Source: Nelumbo lutea (taxonomy: Eukaryota > Streptophyta > Magnoliopsida > Proteales > Nelumbonaceae). Taken from it: a DNA stretch of 64,000 nucleotides. The stretch covers positions 63,042,727 to 63,106,726 of the forward strand of contig JAKGHH010000007.1 in assembly GCA_022828595.1 (NCBI GenBank). The letters run 5' to 3'. Within the stretch, counting starts at the first letter, position 1. Every line of letters starts with the position of its first letter. Shown here one piece after another: positions 32,901-43,227 of the stretch. Made by a program: the position numbers and the translations under genes. The notes beneath the pieces were generated by a model. That model made no database searches, was not told where the DNA came from, and worked only from the letters and a program-made list of their open reading frames with translations.

Positions 32901-35900
32901 AGTTAATTGGTTCATAAGGAGCATGATTGTTACCTCTCTTTGGGTGGGAGATGTGATTTAGACCAATAAAAATAGTAGAATAATTTAGATTATAGCAAAA
33001 GAAGTAGAGAAGAAGAAGTAAGAATGGAGAAGAAAGGAGAAAGGAGTTTGATAATCTCCTCTTTCCCCACTCTAATCTTTTATTAATCTTAACTTACATA
33101 ATTTACAAGTCTGCCCTTAAGTGGACGTCCACCTCATTAGCATACTTAGAAAACATAAACAAGAATTAAAAGGCCCATAAAGAAAATGCCCATTAAGAAC
33201 AAATAACAAGAAAGAACTAATCAATAAGACACTAATGGGCTAGGGTCCATTTGGCCTGGTCTCTCTGCACTCCCCCTCAAGCTGAGCATAGATATCAATC
33301 ATGCCAAGCTTGCTTGTATAGTGAACTAGCTTTCCTTTAAGAACACCTTTTGTCAAAACATCAGCCAACTATTCTTCAGAAGCAATAAATGGTAAATAGA
33401 CTTCTCTTGAAGCAACTCTCTCCTGTATAAAATGCTTGTCAACTTCTAACTCTTCCATGATACAATGTTCCCTGCTACCATAACACAGTAACCTGAAGTG
33501 GAACTCCTATCATCAATACACCCAACCCAATCAGCTATATGCTTCCAGCTTCATGTGTCCATGCTTAGCAAGCAGGATACCTTTCCCTGGAATCCCTTTT
33601 AGATAGCACAGAAACTCTCTCAGTAGCTGATAAATGTGTATCTCTAGGAGAATGCATGAACTGGCTAATTACACTAACTGCATAAAAAATATCTGGCCGA
33701 GTCATACAAAGGTATAATAACTTGTCAACCAGTCTCTGGAATACTCCCTTATCAGGCAACAATTCACCCTCAGTAGCTAAAGCAAGTCGAGCACCCAGTT
33801 TACCAGTATCTGCAAGAAGATCAAGAACATCCATTGAGAAATGAATAGACCATCCTTAGATCTGGCAACTTCAGTTCCCAAGAAATATCTGAGTTCCCCC
33901 AAGTCTTTAATTTCAAACTCAGTGTTAAGAAAACTTTTGAGATGAGCAACTTCCTGGGTATCATTACCAGTAACCACAATATCATCAACATAGACAATCA
34001 AAAGGGTCACTAAGGATCTCTCCTCTTAACAAACAGAGTATGATCCGACTGAGTGTGTGCACCCAAAATTCCTCTTCCTATCCCTGTTGAGTCTCTTGAT
34101 GTGTCTGCTTCTCCTTGAAATGTATCAAGGGTGGATCAGTCGTTCCATTCTCCTTATCCTAGTACTCTACCTCCTTGTCCTATCCTCAATCCCAAGGTGT
34201 ATCAAAGGCAAAGATCCAGAAATGTGCAGGTTGTTTCTCCTACAACACATGAGCCTCATACACTTCCAGTCACAGAAGAGACAATAGGTACTGTTTCAGC
34301 ACCTTTGGATTCATCCTTCCCTGAACTTGATATTCCCATTGCTGTTAGGAAAGGAAAATGGAAGTGCACTGCACACTGCATTTCCAAGCACCTTTCTTAT
34401 AGTTTTCTTTCACCTTCATACTTTGCCTATCTCTCTTCTGTTGCTTCTCATCCCATTCCCAGGTCTGTGTCAGAAGCACTTAAGATTTCAAAATGGAGGG
34501 ATGCTATGAGATCTGAAATCGATGCCCTACACAAGAATGACACATGGGAAGTGGTGGATTTGCCTAAAGGGAAGGATCCCGTTGGTTTCAAATGGGTCTT
34601 TACTATCAAATACAGAGCTGATGGCACCATTGAAAGGTACAAGGCCTTGCAAAAGGCTATACACAGACATATGGGATTGATTATTTGGAGACCTTTGCAC
34701 TTGTTGCCAAGATGACATCTGTGAGGGTTCTTCTATCTTTAGCTGCTCACTTTGACTGACCCCTTTATCTATTGGATGTGAAGAATGCATTTCTGAATGG
34801 TGAATTACATGAGGAGGTTTATATGCCTCTTCCTTCAGGGATGTATGGAACTGATATGAAAGGGAAGGTATGTAGGCTGAAGAAATCTCTTTATGGACTA
34901 AAACAGTCCCCTAGAGCATGGTTTGAGAGATTTAGAACAGCACTTGTTAACTTTGGTTATGTGCAGACACAGTCCGATCATACTCTTTTTGTGAAGAGGA
35001 GTGGACTTCTGGCAATATACCTCATTGTGTATGTAGATGATATTGTAGTGACTGGTAATGATGTTTCAAGAATTCATGATCTAAAATCTTTTCTCCATAC
35101 AGAGTTTGAGATTAAAGATTTGGGGGAATTGAGATACTTTCTTGGCATAGAAGTGGCTCGATCCAAGGATGAGATTCTTATCTCCCAAAGGAAGTATGTT
35201 CTTGACTTTCTCTCTAAAACTAGAAAGATGGATGCTAGACAAGTTGCTACTCCTATTGATATGAGTCATAAACTCTCAGCCTCAGAAGGGACATTGTTAG
35301 AAGACAAAGGAATCTTTCAGAGACTTCTTGGGAAACTTTTGTACCTATGCATGACTCGGCCAGATATTGCATATGTAGTCAATTGCATTAGCCAATTCAT
35401 GCATGCTCCCCGAGACACTCATATGGCAGCAGCAGAGAGAATCCTATGTTATTTGAAGGGCTCCCCAAGAAAGGGTATTCTGTTTGCAAAGCATGGTCAT
35501 ATGAAACTTGAAGCATACATTGTTGCCTACTGGGCCGGAAATATTGATGACAGAAGATCTACCTCTGGGTATTGCAGCTTGGTAGCTGGTAATGTTGTTT
35601 CTTGGAGAAGCAAGAAACAATAGGTTGTTGCTCGGTCTTCTGCTGAAGCAGAATACAGGGCCATGGCACCTGGGATTTCTGAATTATTATGGCTAAAATC
35701 TTTGATGGAAGAACTTGGAGTTGAATGTGACAAGCCAATGATGTTGTACTGTGATAATCAAGCCGCCATCAACATTGCTCACAACCCAGTGCAACATGAT
35801 AGAACCAAGCATATTGAAGTTGATCGACACTTCATTAGGGAAAGGGTCTCTTCGGGTGAAGTGTGTCTTCCTTTAATCACATCTGAAGGACAGTTGGCAG

Positions 35901-38900
35901 ATTTCCTCACCAAAGGCATTTCCAAGGCAAAACTTCAGCATGATACCAGCAAGCTAGGCATGATTGATATCTATGCTCAGCTTGAGGGGGAGTGTAGAGA
36001 AGATGGGCCGAATGGCCCATAGGTTGTTTATTCCTTCTTGTTATTTATGTTTTTCTATAATGGGCCTTATTCTGGGCCCATCCTGTCTATATTAAATTCT
36101 TTGTAAATTCTTGCCCAACTAAGGGCCTCCTTGTAATTATTCAAATATATCTTAATAAAATAGTATTAGAGTGCTGAGAGAGAGTAGGTTCGAAACTCTC
36201 ATTCTTAGACCCTCATTGCCGAACTCTCAAGCTCTCCTCTCTTCAGTTTTCTTCATGTTCTTATGCAAAGCATCTTAATTCAGTCATCATAGCATCCCTA
36301 CATTCTAGTTTGGACAAGGCTTCTGGGACAGATCTAGGAGTCACATGTGTGGAAACAGAGGCAACGAAAGAATAGTAGGAAGGGGAAAGAAGGTTGTAGG
36401 ACAGGTGTTTGGAAATTCAATAAGTACATTTTCCGTTTGCCTTTGCGAAGAGCAATAAGGAGATCAAGGCCAAGGAAGGTATCAAAAGTGGTAGAAGAGG
36501 GTTGACTTGTTACCTCAGTAGTAATGGGAGGTGCAAGAGGCACATTTGAAGGTGTGGAAACAACTTGCATGTCCCTGAGTCTTTGTCTCTGGTACCACCT
36601 TTGGACAATAGGATGGAAGAAAATGTGGGAGAATGAGCAGGAGGAGGGAGAGTAGGAACATGAGAAGAAGAGCCAACAGAGGACTCGATGGAAGGAGACA
36701 CAATAGAAGACTCAATGGGAATTGGAAGAGGGATAGATGGTGACATCGCAAACAACTCCTCTGAATGCACCCCCTTAGGAGAAGTACCAAAGAAAGGAAC
36801 AGACTCCGCAAATGTGACATCTCTAGAAACAAAGCGAGTGCCACGAACTGGATCGAAACAACAATACCCCTTTTGTGTGGAGGCATATCCCAAGAAGACA
36901 CACTTGTGTGTTGTAGGCTCAAACTTATGTCTTTGGTGACTGTGAACATGAACATAGCAAGTGCACCCAAACACTCGGAGAGAAAGAGAGAAGAGATCCT
37001 CATTTCAAATAGGAGGCTAAAGAGAGTTTTAAACCCTAGGACTCGGGAAGGCATCCGATTTATCAAGTATGTAATTGTAAGTACAACATCCCCAAAAACT
37101 AACAGGAATATGAGAAGCAAAAAGGAGGCTCCTCGCAACCTCAACCACATGTCGGCTCTTCCTTTCTGCCACTCCATTTTGTTCTAGAGCGTAGGAACAA
37201 GAAATCTGATGAATAACTCCAAAGGTATCAAAGTAGGAGGAAAGGCTCTTCTCAAAATATTCCTTTGCATTGTAAAATCGGAATATTTTGATCCAAGTAC
37301 TAAACTGGGTGAGAATAAGTTCATGAATTTTTTTTACAATATTTGGCATTTCATCCTGGGATTTCATAAGATAAATCCAGGTGTAATGAGAGAAATCATT
37401 AATGAAAATGATGAAATATTAGTAATCCCCCATAGCAGATAAATGATATGGCCTCCACACATCAGAGTGCACAATATGGAAAGGAAAATTGATCCTTTAT
37501 TACTCACTGAAAAAGATTGTCTACAATGTTTTGCAAGTTCACATGACTCACAATGAAGAATCGATAGGGATATTCCCTTAAAACATTTCTGGAAACAAAT
37601 GACTCAAAGCTAAAAAAGGCAAATGACCAAATGTCAAATGACATATCATGACTCTATCAAACTGACTCTGATGAAATAGACTCCAAGGCTACTCCACAAG
37701 GTGGTCTAGGAATTTTATCAGAGATATCTAGCAAATACATTTCATTCGCCTCATGGCCATTCCCAATCGTCCTCTGAGATTTCAGGTCCTGAAAAACACA
37801 ATAAGTAGGAAAGAAGGTTATGCTACAATTCATTGATTTTGTTAAGCTACTAACAGATAGAAGTCTAGTGCTAAGTTTAGGAATATGAAGGACAGAGGAT
37901 AATACAAGGGAGTCAGAGGCTCTAATATTCCCCTTGCCAGAGATGGGAGCAAGAGACCCATCGACAAGAAAAATCTTCTCTACTAGAGAGGAGCTGGTAT
38001 GAACAGAAAATATTAGGTATGCTAGTCATATGGTCTGATGCACCAGAATCTATAATCCAAGGAATTCTACGATTACCTGAGGTTGTAGCATGATTTGCAG
38101 AAACACGAATACCTGAATGGGCAAAAGCGGATGAAGAGGTGTTGCCTGAGGAGGAAGCTGCAACAGTAGTCTCCAAGTGATTAATCAACCTCCCATATCT
38201 CTCAAACTCTACCTTTCTTAAAGTTGTTGTTCCGAAACCTCTCTGGAAGAAGATTTGGATGAAGTTTCCAACAAGTATCCCTAGTATGTTTCGGTTTCTT
38301 GTAGTATTCACATATCACCTCCTTCTTCTCAGTTACCCCCTTTGGTTTTATTCCAGCATGTGAAAAATGTTCTGAAGGTGGTGGACCCTGTAGTTGTACT
38401 TGTCGCCTGCTCTCTTCACTGCTCACCATAGAGTAAGCCTAAGCAAGTGTTACTTCATCCTTGGCCAAAATATTCTGCCTCGTAATATCAAATTCAGGAT
38501 TAAGTCTTGTAAGGAATTCAAACACCCTATTTCTTTCCACAAATTTCTTGAAAGTCTCTACATCTTTGGTGCTTTCCCATACAACTGCTTCCATAACATC
38601 AATCTCCTGCCATAGTGACTTCAACATCGAGTAGTAGACAGCTACACTCTTCTCCCCCTGTTTCAAATTTTTCACATCATTCTTCAGTTTGTAGGCCCTT
38701 GCAACATTCAATTTTTGAGAATATGTTTCTGTAACACTATCTCAAATCTCCTTGGCTGAAGTCATCCAAAGATAGTGTTGACTTATGTGGGGTTGCATAG
38801 AATTTTCTAACCACCCAATAACTGTGTAGTTATCTTGCATCCATTTATCATTTGCAGGATTAGTCTCTTCCAGTTTCACCTTACTACCTATGGGAAACCC

Positions 38901-41900
38901 TAGTTTACCTCTACTATAGACATGAATCTTTATAGATTGTGCCCAAGCTAAGTAATTTGTTTCGCCAAGTTTGATTGTAGTCACCCCTATCAGAATGGAA
39001 TCTACGGGACCAACCCCAGACACCGGGATCTACTTCATCTCACTTCCAGATTGCTTCATCAATCAAACAAAAATCAAAAAACAATGTTTTCAACCTTTAT
39101 AAACCTAACTGAGGTCAGTCCAGTACTTAAAAATCCCAAAACTAGGGTTTCACTGTACCTTGCCTCCGGGGGAGAGAGAAGTAGCCGCTCAAACCAAAGC
39201 TTCCCAAACCTCTTCCAATTGCAACCACCCACTTTTGGAGATAAAAAGGAATCCTCAAAGCCTTGAGCGCCACACCCAAACAATCTCTTTAACCTGTAAC
39301 TGGAAACTCTCTAGTCGACTAGGGTTTTGGGTAAAAAATCTACAACCCCACTTTCTTAGCAATCTACAACCAGATTCTGACTCTCCAAACCCTCTACCAA
39401 CTAGGCATACAAGTTCTCTGAATGATCAGAAATTTATTTCTCCATACACCTTTCAATTAGAAAAAGTGTATGGGAAAAGAAAAGAAAAAAGGATAAAAGC
39501 GAAGGAAGACCTGCTCTGATACCAAGATGTGATTCAGACCAATAAAAAATAGTAGAATAATTTAGATTATAGCAAAAGATGTAGAGAAGAAGAAGAAGAC
39601 AGCAAGAAGAAGGAAGAATGGAGAAGAAAGGAGAAAGGGGAAGGAGTTCGATAATCTCTTCTTTCCCCACTCTAATCTTTTATTAATCTTACTTAAGTTA
39701 CAAAATTTACAAGTCTGCCCTTAAGTGGGCGTCCACCACAGCAGCATACTTAGAAAACATAAACAAGAATTAAAAGGCCCATTAAGAACAAATAACAAGA
39801 AAGAACTAATCAATAAGACACTAATGGGCTTCGGCCTAGTCTCTCTACAGGAAGATCAACAAATACCTTAGCGGATGGGTTAGCTAAGCAAAGGGCTTCA
39901 AGGGAACATTTATTTTGGGCTGCACTATATTTTTTATTCTATTTTATTCCTGTTTTAACTTGATGTAATACTTTGTTAGGAGAGGTAACAGCTTGTACCT
40001 CTCCATGGGTTTCCTGTAATGCCTTAATTTTCTGGTTTAATAAAATTATCTTCATTCATCAAAAAAAAAAAATCAATGGGCAGTAAAAGCTGAAGAAAGT
40101 GAATCAAGCATCCTACCAGTGACCGGTGAGGTAAAATAGAGACACGGCTAGAAGGCTCCATTGCGTGACAGAAAGAATATCTGTGGCTCCAATAAAACCA
40201 TTCATGGTATCTTGTTCCAAATTCTCTAACCTTATTATGCACCATCCTGTCATAATAAGAAAGTAGAGAGCATTACACCTACAAGAAATGCAAAAAATCC
40301 AATAAAACAAGCACAGGATGAAGCAACTATATAATGGAAAGGTACCTGCAATTATAGATACCAAACTAACCAAGAAACCTTGTCTTCCCAGTAAGATTAT
40401 GATGGTTGAACTCCATGCAGATAACATAGTCACTGTTTTGATAACTAGAACTTCTTTGTAATCCGAAGTCTTTCCCTTCTGCTTAAACAATTGAGCAACT
40501 GCTAGTAACACTAATAACCCACATCCAATAGCATAAATTATCCGTGGGACAGAATTTCTTCCTATGCCTTCAAGCACCAGTGGAATTTCCAGCATGTTAC
40601 TTTCTAAGGCCCAATGCACTGCTATGAGCATATAACTTAAAACGGTTGCTGTGGTAAAGATAATTTTAAAAACCCTCCAACATGAGCTGCCAGAAGTGGT
40701 TGTATACAGAAGGTATGCTAAAAAAACTAGTGCTAGTATTGGAACAATCTCAGAAATAAAAACCCAAAAGAAGTGACTCTCATCAATACCAAGCATCCTC
40801 AGAGGATATGTGCTCATAAGCATGGCACTGACAGCCTGCTTTGATAGCCCAATTTCAACAATAAATCTGGAAATGGATATCAATAGAAGAAACGCAACTG
40901 CCTGCAAATGTCTTATGAACGATTAGCTTCAATGAATGATGTCTACAGATATAGAAAAAAGGTTCCCTAATCACTTAATCAGGTCAAGTAGGGAGCTCCC
41001 TACATGAACCCACCAATTTTACCACATAGAGAGATCTTGTGGCTGATTCAGAATATTCATCTGATGGGGGACCCACTGGATTGCCCACATACACAATTCT
41101 ACAGTCCCATATCTGCCATATTTCCACCTTGCACTATTGTTTTCACAACTAATATTAGCTGTCCAAGGTTTTAATTTCTTAAAAACTTACCTAAAATGTT
41201 TGTTTAATTTGCATATGTAGCAAAGCTTTCTGGGCCTAATCTTTTTCCAAGAATTAGGGTGGAGAGAGAAACTTGGAGACTCCTATTGAGCTCCAAACTA
41301 GTTTGCCATATGCAAGAGTCTTGGTCATTTAGGATGCTTACAAAACACCCCTACAGTTGCCATAGTTACGCCATGTGAAAGAATATGTGGCAAGCCAAGC
41401 CATCTACCCAGTAAGGGACCCTCTGGATCAGGAACCTGTTCAATTCTCCAGTCCATGTTAGCCTTACACCCAAACTTTATTAGTTTTTCCATGATTAACA
41501 TTGACTGTTGAAAGTTTCAATACTTTAATACTGAACTTGTTAGAAAGACAGACAGACTTATTCTGTCCATGTGCCAAATTTCTTGGGGCGATTGAATTTG
41601 CCTCATGAAAGAACCTGTGGAGCCATTTTAGGCCCCAAACCAGTTTGCCACATGGAAGATTCCTTGGTAGTTCAACCTTCACCAAAGAACCCAGATATAA
41701 GGAGTGGGCTTGCTAGTTGGTTTGTTTAGTGAGCCTTCTCTTAAGGGGTCTCAAAATTCCCTTCCTTACCCTCTATATATGGTTTCTATAAAAAAAAAAA
41801 AAAAAATTTGAATAGCTAATAATATTTGTGAAAACTACCGATATAATGTGGGATATGGGGATGACACAGATTCTGGATTGGACATGTCACCAATACAATG

Positions 41901-42728
41901 GGTTCATTATAAGATACCTCTACGTGCCAGAATTAGGCTTGTTCATGTAGGATGTCCCTACTTCACACTAGTAGGGAACACAGTTGCTATAAAAGCACAT
42001 CTAAAATAAACAAATTAGTCAGCAGAATCTCTGAGAAGAGAAATAGAGACATGATTTAACAATACATACTTCTGCTAACATCTTATTCTTCATGATTGAA
42101 TAACGTAAATTAAGGATACCAGTTGTACCCAAAAGAAAGTTTGCTACTTTTCCTTCCGTCACTGATGCCAAGAGAATAAAAAACATAAGCAGAAAGAAAT
42201 GCAGAATGGAAATAATAAATAGAAAATCCATATTAGAGAAGATATTGAGCAATGATACAGTGAGAACTTACAGATGTAACTATTTGAAAGAAAACTGCAT
42301 GCTCGCATTGCAACCATAAAAACAGCAAAAACGACCCTTAAAGAGATACCCGAAGCCCTAACTGAAGGGTAAGTGGCCTGGCACAGCATATGTGCCCTCC
42401 TAAAAGCAAAAAAGTGGACGAGTAGCGAAAATAGCATAATGCCTATACCAGCACCCATCATCCATAAATCAAACTCGGTCCATTTTGAGCGTGCAAGTTC
42501 TGCAACACTTGCCAAAAAATTTGAATATGTATTAATTTGCCCCTCAAGAGCTGATAATGTAGAAGCAAAGTTTTCATTAAGGGTTTCTTGCCCAGACAAG
42601 AATGACTTCTGTACACTATTTGACCAATTATTCAGCGCTTGAGCATAGATCACTTCTACATGGAGTAAATCTTCAGAGGAAAAACCAATAACTGATGATG
42701 CTGAATAGACATCAATATATCTTTTAAC
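26822..42728 (-). CDS. PIGO: GPI ethanolamine phosphate transferase 3 (PIG-O/GPI13), C-terminal exons
   Basis: Eight exons on the minus strand encode the last 545 residues: 42272-42728, 42070-42161, 40346-40901, 40117-40246, 27768-27809, 27384-27549, 27022-27105 and 26822-26932. All junctions have AG/GT borders, all phases agree and no stop interrupts them. PIG-O acts in the ER membrane and transfers ethanolamine phosphate to the third mannose of the GPI anchor, the group later joined to proteins. This part is the membrane domain: hydrophobic segments in most exons and the family blocks [40 protein letters not shown] and [14 protein letters not shown]. The N-terminal sulfatase-like catalytic domain (several hundred residues) is not in the window; its exons must lie beyond 64000 because no exon is seen between 42729 and the end. 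The intron 27810-40116 is 12.3 kb owing to transposons. Confidence 0.93.
27022..27105 (-). CDS. PIGO: PIGO exon
   Basis: 84 bp, 28 codons, acceptor cattttag, donor gtatga. Encodes [20 protein letters not shown] then TIQRRHLM: one transmembrane segment and a basic loop. Confidence 0.92.
27384..27549 (-). CDS. PIGO: PIGO exon
   Basis: 166 bp, acceptor tattccag, donor gtatac. Encodes [20 protein letters not shown] then [15 protein letters not shown] and a basic tail [15 protein letters not shown]. Confidence 0.92.
27768..27809 (-). CDS. PIGO: PIGO 42-bp microexon
   Basis: Acceptor attttcag, donor gtgagt. It completes W and encodes [14 protein letters not shown], a block conserved in PIG-O. Phases are kept on both sides. 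Confidence 0.92.
27810..28208 (-). other. Remaining original part of the 12.3 kb PIGO intron
   Basis: Non-coding. It includes the left copy of the LINE-2 target duplication (28192-28208). The other remnant of the original intron is 40071-40116, so without insertions the intron would be about 430 bp. Confidence 0.85.
28236..29807 (+). pseudogene. LINE-2 ORF1 (RNA-binding gag-like protein, broken)
   Basis: A start [20 protein letters not shown] at 28236 shifts frame near 28320, then the DUF4283-like part runs to 29049 ([53 protein letters not shown]). 29454-29807 is the acidic C-terminal region ([18 protein letters not shown]). Plant LINE ORF1 proteins bind the element's RNA. No zinc knuckle is visible in this copy, so the central part may be deleted. 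Stops occur after 29049. Confidence 0.8.
29960..32951 (+). pseudogene. LINE-2 ORF2: endonuclease end, RT and RNase H (broken)
   Basis: Starts within the endonuclease ([17 protein letters not shown], then [14 protein letters not shown], the SDH-type end of the domain). The linker [15 protein letters not shown] motifs [14 protein letters not shown] (motif A) and GLRQGDPL follow. The catalytic box reads FVND at 31512-31523 rather than F(A/V)DD, so one metal-binding aspartate is gone. After [18 protein letters not shown] the zf-RVT part is weak. RNase H at 32557-32951 ([48 protein letters not shown]) is cut by Copia-1 after WVG and resumes at 39850. Confidence 0.88.
32952..33269 (-). repeat. Copia-1 3' LTR
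   Basis: Plus-strand start tgtgatttagacc, end ctggtctctctgca. Differs from its partner by small indels (for example near 33029 and 33165) and about one base in ten or fewer by eye. Confidence 0.9.
33270..34063 (-). pseudogene. Copia-1 RT end and RNase H (broken)
   Basis: Minus strand: [13 protein letters not shown] then [19 protein letters not shown] (RT active box YVDD) and [20 protein letters not shown], then RNase H remnants ([46 protein letters not shown]) to LEGEC at the polypurine tract. A large part of RNase H, including the AEAEYRA block, is deleted. The N-terminal half of RT is absent at the 34063 junction. Confidence 0.85.
34131..36022 (+). pseudogene. Copia-2 reverse transcriptase and RNase H (nearly complete)
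   Basis: RT start: [41 protein letters not shown] frameshift near 34660 and a stop at 34757 precede the long ORF 34772-35623 with [43 protein letters not shown] and the RNase H start. TAG at 35621 separates it from 35663-36022 ([54 protein letters not shown]). The catalytic boxes are intact, so this is the best-preserved Copia RT of the window. Confidence 0.9.
35993..36255 (+). repeat. Copia-2 3' LTR (263 bp)
   Basis: Begins tgtagagaagatgg after the polypurine tract and ends gttttcttca. The next bases tgttc are followed by Copia-1 RT on the minus strand (codons for DALHKN). Confidence 0.85.
36256..37650 (-). pseudogene. Copia-1 integrase and RT start (broken)
   Basis: Minus strand. Integrase core: [15 protein letters not shown] (second catalytic D region), [20 protein letters not shown] (the E region), then [20 protein letters not shown] and [20 protein letters not shown] (end of the integrase). 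The linker runs to [16 protein letters not shown] near 36310-36290 and DALHKN near 36262, where Copia-2's LTR begins. Frameshifts around 36510-36600. Confidence 0.85.
37922..39023 (-). pseudogene. Copia-1 gag and protease (broken)
   Basis: Gag: 39023-38742 ([20 protein letters not shown]) and 38711-38439 ([38 protein letters not shown]). The zinc-knuckle area near 38300 reads [19 protein letters not shown]. Protease at about 38060: [13 protein letters not shown], the DSGA active site. Several stops. Confidence 0.85.
39528..39849 (-). repeat. Copia-1 5' LTR
   Basis: Plus-strand start tgtgattcagacc, end ctagtctctctaca. The primer-binding site adjoins its left end. Confidence 0.9.
39850..40060 (+). 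pseudogene. LINE-2 RNase H tail and 3' UTR
   Basis: Resumes with [20 protein letters not shown], matching GRSANALADYLAKQ in LINE-1, directly after the Copia-1 LTR. The ORF ends near 39960. The stem-loop GGAGAGGTA (39979-39987), 8-nt loop, TACCTCTCC (39996-40004) follows, then the A tail from 40061. Confidence 0.9.
40117..40246 (-). CDS. PIGO: PIGO exon, upstream of the 12.3 kb intron
   Basis: 130 bp, acceptor tatgacag, donor gtagga. It encodes [20 protein letters not shown] then [19 protein letters not shown]. The split tryptophan codon TG|G is completed by the next exon 12.3 kb away at 27809. LINE-2 begins only about 30-46 bases beyond the donor. Confidence 0.92.
40346..40901 (-). CDS. PIGO: PIGO exon, largest membrane block
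   Basis: 556 bp, 185 codons plus one base, acceptor catttgcag, donor gtacct. At least five hydrophobic segments are visible, for example [76 protein letters not shown] and [16 protein letters not shown], joined by short loops. Confidence 0.92.
40902..42069 (-). other. PIGO intron, 1.17 kb
   Basis: Ordinary intron between the 42070 and 40901 exon borders (gtatgt to ttgcag). No transposon signature is recognised; an A-run lies at 41790-41806. Confidence 0.8.
42070..42161 (-). CDS. PIGO: PIGO exon
   Basis: 92 bp between ggcatcag and gtatgt. With the leftover T of the previous exon it encodes [20 protein letters not shown] then [11 protein letters not shown], and it is separated from that exon by a 110-bp intron. 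Confidence 0.9.
42272..42728 (-). CDS. PIGO: PIGO exon, start of the membrane domain
   Basis: 457 bp, 152 codons plus one base. It begins [20 protein letters not shown] after a tttgcag acceptor, continues through a long soluble helix ([20 protein letters not shown]) and two hydrophobic segments ([18 protein letters not shown] and [10 protein letters not shown]), and ends [11 protein letters not shown] with donor gtaagt. Confidence 0.92.
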
Positions 42729-43216
42729 CTGCAAATGAAAGATTAAAATCATGATGGTGTCATAAAAAAGGTATGATACATCATGATATCGTCAAGAGAA
42801 AAAGGTGTTGCATTAGCAGAAGTATCACTGTGCACAGTAACACATACATGCCCAAGTCTACGTGTATGTTCACACATACATATGCATACCGACAAATAAG
42901 TTTGGGTTAAATAACTGCCATTTCACATTCAGGATGCTTACCAACTTCATACCAGTAATTAAATAAGTGGCTTTGCAACCTTATCATTATGATGCCCCCT
43001 TAGAATTTTCCTCTATTTTCTAACACAAAACAATATGATTCCCTAGATACATAACAAAACAAGGAGAGGTATGATCAGCAACAGCAGGCCTTAGGCCCAT
43101 TACCATTGAGCTACGTTAGTGCCTAAGGCTAAGTTTGATTACAATTCTGCTCCAAAGAACCACTATTCGAAGAATGAAATCTGAGCCAAAAATGATTCTT
43201 CTTTGAAGATAGATTT
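42729..43216 (-). other. PIGO intron, part 1
   Basis: No exon of the upstream PIGO part is found here or further right. Sequence is unremarkable. Confidence 0.6.
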
Positions 43217-43227
43217 AGCTTTAAAGA

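Larger units (their letters stand above)
34064..36255 (+). mobile_element. Copia-2: truncated, inverted Copia inside Copia-1
   Basis: Plus strand. It begins abruptly in the linker after the integrase ([17 protein letters not shown]), continues through RT and RNase H to [13 protein letters not shown], a polypurine tract gcttgagggggag (35980-35992) and one LTR (35993-36255). The 5' LTR, gag, protease and integrase are absent. On its left Copia-1 has lost about 450 bp of RT, so one deletion probably removed both. Confidence 0.85.
32952..39849 (-). mobile_element. Copia-1: Ty1/copia retrotransposon in LINE-2
   Basis: LTRs 32952-33269 (318 bp) and 39528-39849 (322 bp), TG..CA, with high similarity by eye. 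On the minus strand a primer site tggtatcagagc lies at 39524-39513 next to the right LTR and a polypurine tract gcttgagggggag next to the left LTR (33270-33285). So the element is on the minus strand, with gag, protease and integrase to the right and RT/RNase H to the left. A truncated plus-strand Copia-2 sits inside at 34064-36255. Flanking bases are ggaga (left) and ggaag (right), an imperfect 5-bp duplication. Inserted in the RNase H codons of LINE-2. Confidence 0.93.
28209..40070 (+). mobile_element. LINE-2: L1-type LINE with intact ends, split by Copia-1
   Basis: Bounded by a perfect 17-bp repeat aatcaatgggcagtaaa at 28192-28208 and 40071-40087 and ending in an A tail (40061-40070), so both ends are certain. 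The LINE itself is 28209-32951 plus 39850-40070, about 5.0 kb. Order: ORF1 (28236-29807), C-terminal scrap of the endonuclease (about 29975-30170), RT (30281-31900), zf-RVT region and RNase H (32557-32951, then 39850-39930), and a 3' UTR with a stem-loop. Most of the endonuclease is deleted. It runs antisense to PIGO. Confidence 0.95.

Noticed and set aside
36515..37187. Long hydrophobic or basic ORFs on both strands
   Set aside because: They are alternative frames of Copia-1 integrase and linker; the integrase frame has recognisable motifs and these have none.
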